A DNA stretch of 64,000 nt from Bacilli bacterium (GTDB taxonomy: Bacteria > Bacillota_I > Bacilli_A > RF39 > UBA660), in assembly GCA_017436345.1 (NCBI GenBank), contig JAFSDH010000003.1, forward strand, positions 44,695 through 108,694. The letters run 5' to 3'. Below, piece by piece: positions 60,075 through 64,000 of the stretch. Numbering within the stretch: position 1 is the stretch's first letter; each line of letters starts with the position of its first letter. Below the pieces are notes generated by a model. That model was not told where the DNA came from. It did no database searches and worked only from the letters and a program-made list of their open reading frames with translations. Made by a program: the position numbers and the translations under genes.

Positions 60075-61283
60075 ATGTTAAAATTTGATTTTAGAACATA
60101 TAATAATAAATTTATAAGTGATGAAAATCGAGATTCGTATATATCTAAAATTGAAAAGATAAATGGAAGATTTCATTCTGAGGAATTAAAACATTGGTTA
60201 GATATCAACACATATGTTAGTAAAGAAGAATTAAATGATATTAAGTCTATTGCACAAGAAGTAAGAGATATATGTGATGTATTTATCGTAATAGGTATTG
60301 GTGGTTCATATATGGGGAGTAAAGCTGTAATTGAAGCTTTAACTCCTACATATAATAAGAGAAAACCTGAAATCATATTCTTTGGAAAAAATATTAATCC
60401 AAACGAATATACTGAAGTCTTAGAATACATTAAAGGAAAAAGTGTTGTAGTTAACGTAATTTCTAAATCTGGTACAACATTAGAACCTTCTATTGCTTTT
60501 GATTTAATATATAATGATATGAAAAATAGATATTCATCTGAGGAATTAAAGAAAAGAGTAATTGTTACAACTGATGCTAATACGGGTACATTAAGACAAC
60601 TGGTTAAAGAAGAAGGATTTCGTTCCTTTGTAGTTCCAACAATTGTTGGTGGTCGATATTCAGTTTTTACACCAGTAGGTCTACTACCAATAGCTGTAGC
60701 TGGAATTAATATAGATGAATTATTAATTGGTGTACAAAATACGATTGATAATTATCTAGAAAATGCAAACGAATACGCTGTTACTAGAGATATTCTATAT
60801 AATAAGGATAAGTTCATTGAATCGTTTACGATTTATGATGAAAAACTTCATTATTTAGCAGAATGGTTAAAACAACTTCTAGCTGAAAGCCATGGGAAAG
60901 AAAAGAAGGGTATTTTACCAATATCTAATATAAACACTAGAGATCTTCATTCAATGGGACAATACTTACAAGAAGGAAAAGATATAATTTTTGAAACAGT
61001 AATTGGAGTAAAAAATAATCAATCATTATATATAGATAAATACAAAATGGATTTAAACAATCTAAATAATATGGCGTTAGAAAAGGTTTGTATGGCGCAT
61101 AATAATGGCTATACTCCAAGTTCTATAATTTATATGGATAAATTAAATGAACAAAATTTAGGGGAGTTAATGCAATTCTTTATGTTATCAACAATTGTTG
61201 GTGGATTGTTATTAGAAATAAATCCATTTGATCAACCTGGTGTTCAAGAATATAAAAAATTAATTAATGAAGGGTTAAATTAA
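60075..61283 (+). CDS. pgi: Glucose-6-phosphate isomerase
   Basis: Glycolytic isomerase, 402 residues, the short Gram-positive form. The ATG at 60075 follows AGGTGAT, which overlaps the last codons of the glucan synthase; an ATG at 60054 is inside that gene. Motifs: IVIGIGGSYMGSKAVIEAL, NVISKSGTTLEPSIAF (phosphate loop), GGRYSVFTPVGLLPIAVAG, and the C-terminal FDQPGVQEYKKL with the catalytic Lys region. Being coupled to the glucan synthase, it may balance fructose 6-phosphate and glucose 6-phosphate for UDP-glucose supply (inference). Strong terminator after it. Confidence 0.97.
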   Translation: MLKFDFRTYNNKFISDENRDSYISKIEKINGRFHSEELKHWLDINTYVSKEELNDIKSIAQEVRDICDVFIVIGIGGSYMGSKAVIEALTPTYNKRKPEIIFFGKNINPNEYTEVLEYIKGKSVVVNVISKSGTTLEPSIAFDLIYNDMKNRYSSEELKKRVIVTTDANTGTLRQLVKEEGFRSFVVPTIVGGRYSVFTPVGLLPIAVAGINIDELLIGVQNTIDNYLENANEYAVTRDILYNKDKFIESFTIYDEKLHYLAEWLKQLLAESHGKEKKGILPISNINTRDLHSMGQYLQEGKDIIFETVIGVKNNQSLYIDKYKMDLNNLNNMALEKVCMAHNNGYTPSSIIYMDKLNEQNLGELMQFFMLSTIVGGLLLEINPFDQPGVQEYKKLINEGLN

Positions 61284-61286
61284 TAT

Positions 61287-61314
61287 AGCTTGCTATTAGT
61301 AGCAAGCTTTTTTA
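61287..61314 (+). terminator. Intrinsic terminator after pgi
   Basis: A 9-bp stem AGCTTGCTA / TAGCAAGCT with a TTAG loop and TTTTTT. Confidence 0.9.
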
Positions 61315-61376
61315 ATTGCTAAAATTTTGACATGTTAACAATTTTGAATTATACTTTTATTATACGGAGGTACTTT

Positions 61377-62699
61377 ATGAGAGATGATGATTTAGGTTTT
61401 GCTGAAATACAAAAAATATTTGCTCAAAAAGAAAAAGGAAGAACGACCGAAATGGAAACACAAAATAATATCATCGAATTTCCTTATCAAAAAGTTGAAT
61501 TAAAGTCAGAACCAGAATATGAAATAATGCGTGCAAAAAATATAAAAATTACAAATAAAGGAAAACAAACGGCAGCAAATGGATTTTTAAAACTTGCCAT
61601 TGGAGTTGCAATAGTTGGAACAATATTTTTTACTGGACACAAAATAGTTACTGAAATATCGCAACCTCAACAAGAAAATGTGGGAATAGTTTATATGGAT
61701 GAAAGTTATGTAGATCAACATAATCAAAATGTTATAAATCCAGCACAATGTGATTTATCAAATATAACAATTATTCTTCGCGAGTCAACAGGTAATGTTT
61801 CACCGGTTGTTGCAACTGCAAATCAAGAGTTAGATGGTTTAGGAGTAGATACTCATGTTATTGATAGTAACGATGATATGATATCACTAATAAATGATAT
61901 TCGTTCTAATGATAATGATCGAGAAATAATTGTTGTAAATGTTGATGGGGTATCAAACAAAGGAAATACCCAAACAGTAATCATGACAAATTATAGTAAT
62001 ACAGCAAAAAGTGCCGATGCCTTGGCATTAGCAATTCATAACGGTAATGAAGATATATATGGTATATCAAGTGATATAAGATGTGGAAAAAAAGATTTAA
62101 CTAATGGACGAAGAACGAAAACATCTGTGGAAACTATTTTAGAAGAAGCGGGTTACAAGGATATTGCATGTCTAACAGTAGCCGCTAACGATGTATGTTT
62201 AGATAATCCAAATAATTTAGCTACTTCAATTGCTGAGGGTGTTATAAGAGTTGCATCTTTAACAGAAGAAGAAAGATATAAGGATTATATAAGAAGAGTT
62301 GAATTTGGAGATACAATAAGCGAGCTGGCAGAGGATAATGGTGTTACGTCGTCTTATATAGAAAGTGCAAATCGTGAAGTATTAGATTACTACAATGGAA
62401 ATTTACAATATAATACGGCTATGGTTATTTCTTATCTTCCGTCACAAATAACATCAGAGTTTAATGTAAATAATAAAATGGTAACAACAGATCCTAGAGA
62501 TATAACGACTAAAACATCTCAGTATACAGTAGTCGAAAACGACACAGTTTCTTCAATTGCAGAAAAATTAGGAGTAGGGATAAGTGAACTGGTGATTCCA
62601 AGCGGAGATATCGATGTTATAAAAATTGGAGACAAAATAAGCTATGAAAAAACAGAAGGACCTATTCTTGTTACAAAAACTACAGAAAAAGTAAAATAA
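61377..62699 (+). CDS. Membrane-anchored LysM-domain protein
   Basis: 440 residues. The ATG at 61377 follows GGAGGTA; the longer frame from 61332 lacks a ribosome binding site. A short cytoplasmic N-terminus (with FAEIQKIFAQKEKGR), one transmembrane helix (~75-95), a ~200-residue alpha/beta domain (ITIILRESTGNVSPVV ... AISLINDI-like) and two C-terminal LysM-type repeats: VEFGDTISELAEDNGVTSSYI and YTVVENDTVSSIAEKLGVGISELV. The LysM units bind peptidoglycan glycans, so it probably sits at the wall; the middle domain may be an amidase- or deacetylase-like fold, but I see no catalytic set. Not recognised further; a spore-coat or morphogenesis role is possible. Confidence 0.7.
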   Translation: MRDDDLGFAEIQKIFAQKEKGRTTEMETQNNIIEFPYQKVELKSEPEYEIMRAKNIKITNKGKQTAANGFLKLAIGVAIVGTIFFTGHKIVTEISQPQQENVGIVYMDESYVDQHNQNVINPAQCDLSNITIILRESTGNVSPVVATANQELDGLGVDTHVIDSNDDMISLINDIRSNDNDREIIVVNVDGVSNKGNTQTVIMTNYSNTAKSADALALAIHNGNEDIYGISSDIRCGKKDLTNGRRTKTSVETILEEAGYKDIACLTVAANDVCLDNPNNLATSIAEGVIRVASLTEEERYKDYIRRVEFGDTISELAEDNGVTSSYIESANREVLDYYNGNLQYNTAMVISYLPSQITSEFNVNNKMVTTDPRDITTKTSQYTVVENDTVSSIAEKLGVGISELVIPSGDIDVIKIGDKISYEKTEGPILVTKTTEKVK

Positions 62700-62725
62700 A
62701 ATATCCAAAAATGGATATTTTTTTG
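62698..62725 (+). terminator. Intrinsic terminator
   Basis: A 9-bp stem AAATATCCA / TGGATATTT with an AAAA loop and a T tail. Confidence 0.88.
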
Positions 62726-62792
62726 TTATTCATAAGTTAATTTGAAAAAAAAAAGAAATGATGTTATAATCATTTTGAAAGAGGAATTTTTT

Positions 62793-63341
62793 ATGAAAAA
62801 ATTAGAGATAGGGGATAGGCTTATAATACATAGTTATAAACATAACGGTTGTATTCATAGAGCTTGGGACGAAGCTATTTTCATAGAAGAGACTGAAGAT
62901 TATTATGTTTTTGGTAATGACAAGACAAAAGTAATAGAGTCTGATGGTAGAAAATGGAAAACAAAAGAGCCCGCTATATTATATTTTTTTAAAAATTCTT
63001 GGTTTAATATTATTGGACAATTAAAAAAGAATGGAATATATTATTATTGTAATATTGCCTCTCCAACAATAATTGAAGATGGTGCAGTAAAATATATTGA
63101 TTATGATTTAGACTTAAGAGTTTTCCCTGATGGAAGTTACAAGATTTTAGATAAGGGAGAATACAAATATCATAAAACAAAAATGAAATATCCAGATGAG
63201 TTGGATAAGATATTAAATGAAGAGTTAAAAAAACTAATAGAATTAAATAAGATTAAAGATAGAGTATTTAATCACGAAGTGCTAATTTCATATAATCAAA
63301 GATATGAAGAAATTAAGAAAAATACAGCTAAAAGTGTTTAA
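62793..63341 (+). CDS. DUF402 nucleoside tri-/diphosphatase (NtdP/YgaC-like)
   Basis: 182 residues. The ATG at 62793 follows AGAGGAAT; the ATG at 62742 is upstream of that site and gives a basic leader. The family sequences are plain: HSYKHNGCIHRAWDEAIF, EPAILYFFKNSWFNIIGQL, YYYCNIASPTIIEDGAVKYIDYDLDLRVFPDGSYKILDKGEY, with the metal-binding Asp/Glu set in DYDLD. B. subtilis/S. aureus NtdP hydrolyses nucleoside triphosphates and diphosphates with divalent metal. No operon partner; the rRNA promoter region begins after it. Confidence 0.87.
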   Translation: MKKLEIGDRLIIHSYKHNGCIHRAWDEAIFIEETEDYYVFGNDKTKVIESDGRKWKTKEPAILYFFKNSWFNIIGQLKKNGIYYYCNIASPTIIEDGAVKYIDYDLDLRVFPDGSYKILDKGEYKYHKTKMKYPDELDKILNEELKKLIELNKIKDRVFNHEVLISYNQRYEEIKKNTAKSV

Positions 63342-63648
63342 GCTATTCTCATAAAAAAAAGAATGAAAAAAAGTTAAAAAAACTGTTGACATTCTTTTTT
63401 TATTTTGATAATCTAGTAACAGTTGTTTAAAAAAAGCCCAAAAAGCTAAAAAAAGCAACGTGTCAAACAAAAAAATATGTCAAAAAAAGTTAAAAAAAGT
63501 ATTGACTGAGAAAACTTAATTTGATATATTAATAACGCAACTTGCAAAAAGAGCAAGTTAGTAAAGACAATGATCTTTGAAAACTGAGCAAAACGTCAAT
63601 TTTGAGTAGCTAGGAAAAAAATAAGTTAAATCAAACTAAAAAATAAAT
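63342..63648 (+). promoter_or_regulatory. rRNA promoter and leader region
   Basis: No gene is seen in these ~300 bases. Two promoters can be read: P1, TTGACA at 63386-63391 with GATAAT at 63407-63412 (15-base spacing, so weak or extended), and P2, TTGACT at 63502-63507 with TATATT at 63525-63530 (17-base spacing, strong). A leader hairpin AACTTGC / GCAAGTT lies at 63540-63560. The sequence GATCTTTGAAAACT at 63571-63584 resembles the boxA-like element found before Bacilli 16S genes. The 63420-63500 stretch is rich in AAAAAG repeats, a typical UP-like A-tract region. Confidence 0.75.
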
Positions 63649-64000
63649 TTTATTTGGAGAGTTTGATCCTGTCTCAGGATGAACGCTTGCTGCATGCCTA
63701 AGACATGCAAGTCGAACGAAGCGGCCCGTTGAAACAGAGTGCTTGCACAAAGTAGATTCGGATTTCCGCTTAGTGGCGCAAGGGTGAGTAACACGTGGGT
63801 AATCTACCTCAGAGACTGGGATAACGGTTGGAAACGATCGCTAATACCGGATGATATGTAAGAAGATACGTTTTCTTAAATTAAAAGGGAGCCTTTAAAG
63901 CTTCGCTTTGAGATGAGCTTGCGGCGTATTAGCTAGTTGGTAGGGTAATGGCCTACCAAGGCAACGATGCGTAGCCGACCTGAGAGGGTGATCGGCCACA
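63649..64000 (+). rRNA. rrs: 16S ribosomal RNA, 5' part (runs off the right edge)
   Basis: Starts near 63649 (TTTATTTGGAGAGTTTGATCC), equivalent to the mature 5' end of B. subtilis 16S. Conserved stretches such as GTGAGTAACACGTGGGTAATCTACC, GGGATAACGGTTGGAAACGATCGCTAATACCGGATG, GTTGGTAGGGTAATGGCCTACCAAGGC and GACCTGAGAGGGTGATCGGCCACA confirm it. Several normally invariant positions differ: CTGTCTCAG for CTGGCTCAG (63672), ACGCTTGCTGCATGCC for ACGCTGGCGGCGTGCC, and GGCGCAAGGGTGAG for GGCGNACGGGTGAG. About 350 bases are present. Confidence 0.97.

Noticed and set aside
63420..63500. Repeated AAAAAG tracts considered as a tandem repeat or CRISPR-like array
   Set aside because: Irregular spacing and no spacers; best explained as A-tract DNA upstream of the rRNA promoter.

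Overview
The window is from a very AT-rich member of the Bacilli, probably an uncultured, host-associated lineage of the RF39 or Erysipelotrichia type. This rests on Bacillus-like gene neighbourhoods (prfA-prmC-spoIIR; spoIIQ next to an mreB homologue; cysS then mrnC-rlmB-sigH; yvcK-whiA-clpP), strong AGGAGG/GGTGAT ribosome binding sites, short T-tailed terminators, and a 16S rRNA gene that is clearly bacterial but departs from consensus at several conserved positions. TGA is a stop here (ends of the mreB homologue and of the giant glucan synthase), so this is not the mycoplasma code. The exact taxon is an inference.

Layout. 1-12 kb: translation termination (prfA, prmC), sporulation (spoIIR, ytaF, spoIIQ), fba, murA, rpmE, rpiB, an MreB-family actin, a TagO-like phosphosugar transferase and an orphan AgrA/AgrC-like two-component pair. 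12-16 kb: csp, hpf, secA. 16-24 kb: an accessory stretch with a YtrA-like GntR/ABC operon, a GNAT, a deoxyribosyltransferase-fold protein, a DUF6273-like protein, a tandem HD protein, a membrane protein, a MazG-like NTPase and a NIF3/CutA-like protein. 24-34 kb: gltX, cysS, a degenerate YugP-like protein, mrnC, rlmB, sigH, yvcK, whiA. 34-43 kb: clpP (minus strand), a nucleoside kinase, gap, pgk, two glycolipid-type genes, tpiA, spo0A. 43-52 kb: a degenerate AAA ATPase, a rhomboid protease, gpmI, a Ca/Na exchanger, an XRE regulator, DNA polymerase IV, an HExxH protein and a membrane protein with a papain-like domain. 52-61 kb: a 2564-residue cyclic beta-1,2-glucan synthase-like protein coupled to pgi. 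61-64 kb: a LysM protein, an NtdP-like phosphatase, tandem rRNA promoters and the first ~350 bases of 16S rRNA.

Two themes connect the genes. First, the early sporulation control layer (Spo0A, SigH) and engulfment/forespore signalling proteins (SpoIIR, SpoIIQ, YtaF) are present, so the organism probably can sporulate or descends recently from one that could. Second, six glycolytic enzymes (pgi, fba, tpiA, gap, pgk, gpmI) are here, and two glycolytic loci overlap envelope-glycan genes: pgk-flippase-glycosyltransferase-tpiA, and glucan synthase-pgi.

The most unusual observations are: two genes, one of them sigH, that appear to start at ATT or ATC after good Shine-Dalgarno sequences; several pseudoenzymes (SGNH hydrolase fold without its Ser, YugP fold without HExxH, DUF4143 ATPase without its Walker B Glu or nuclease residues); the very large glucan synthase; and a 16S gene mismatched to the 27F primer. 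I found no tRNA genes, CRISPR arrays, insertion sequences or prophage. The only non-coding stretch over 300 bases is the rRNA promoter/leader region before 16S.
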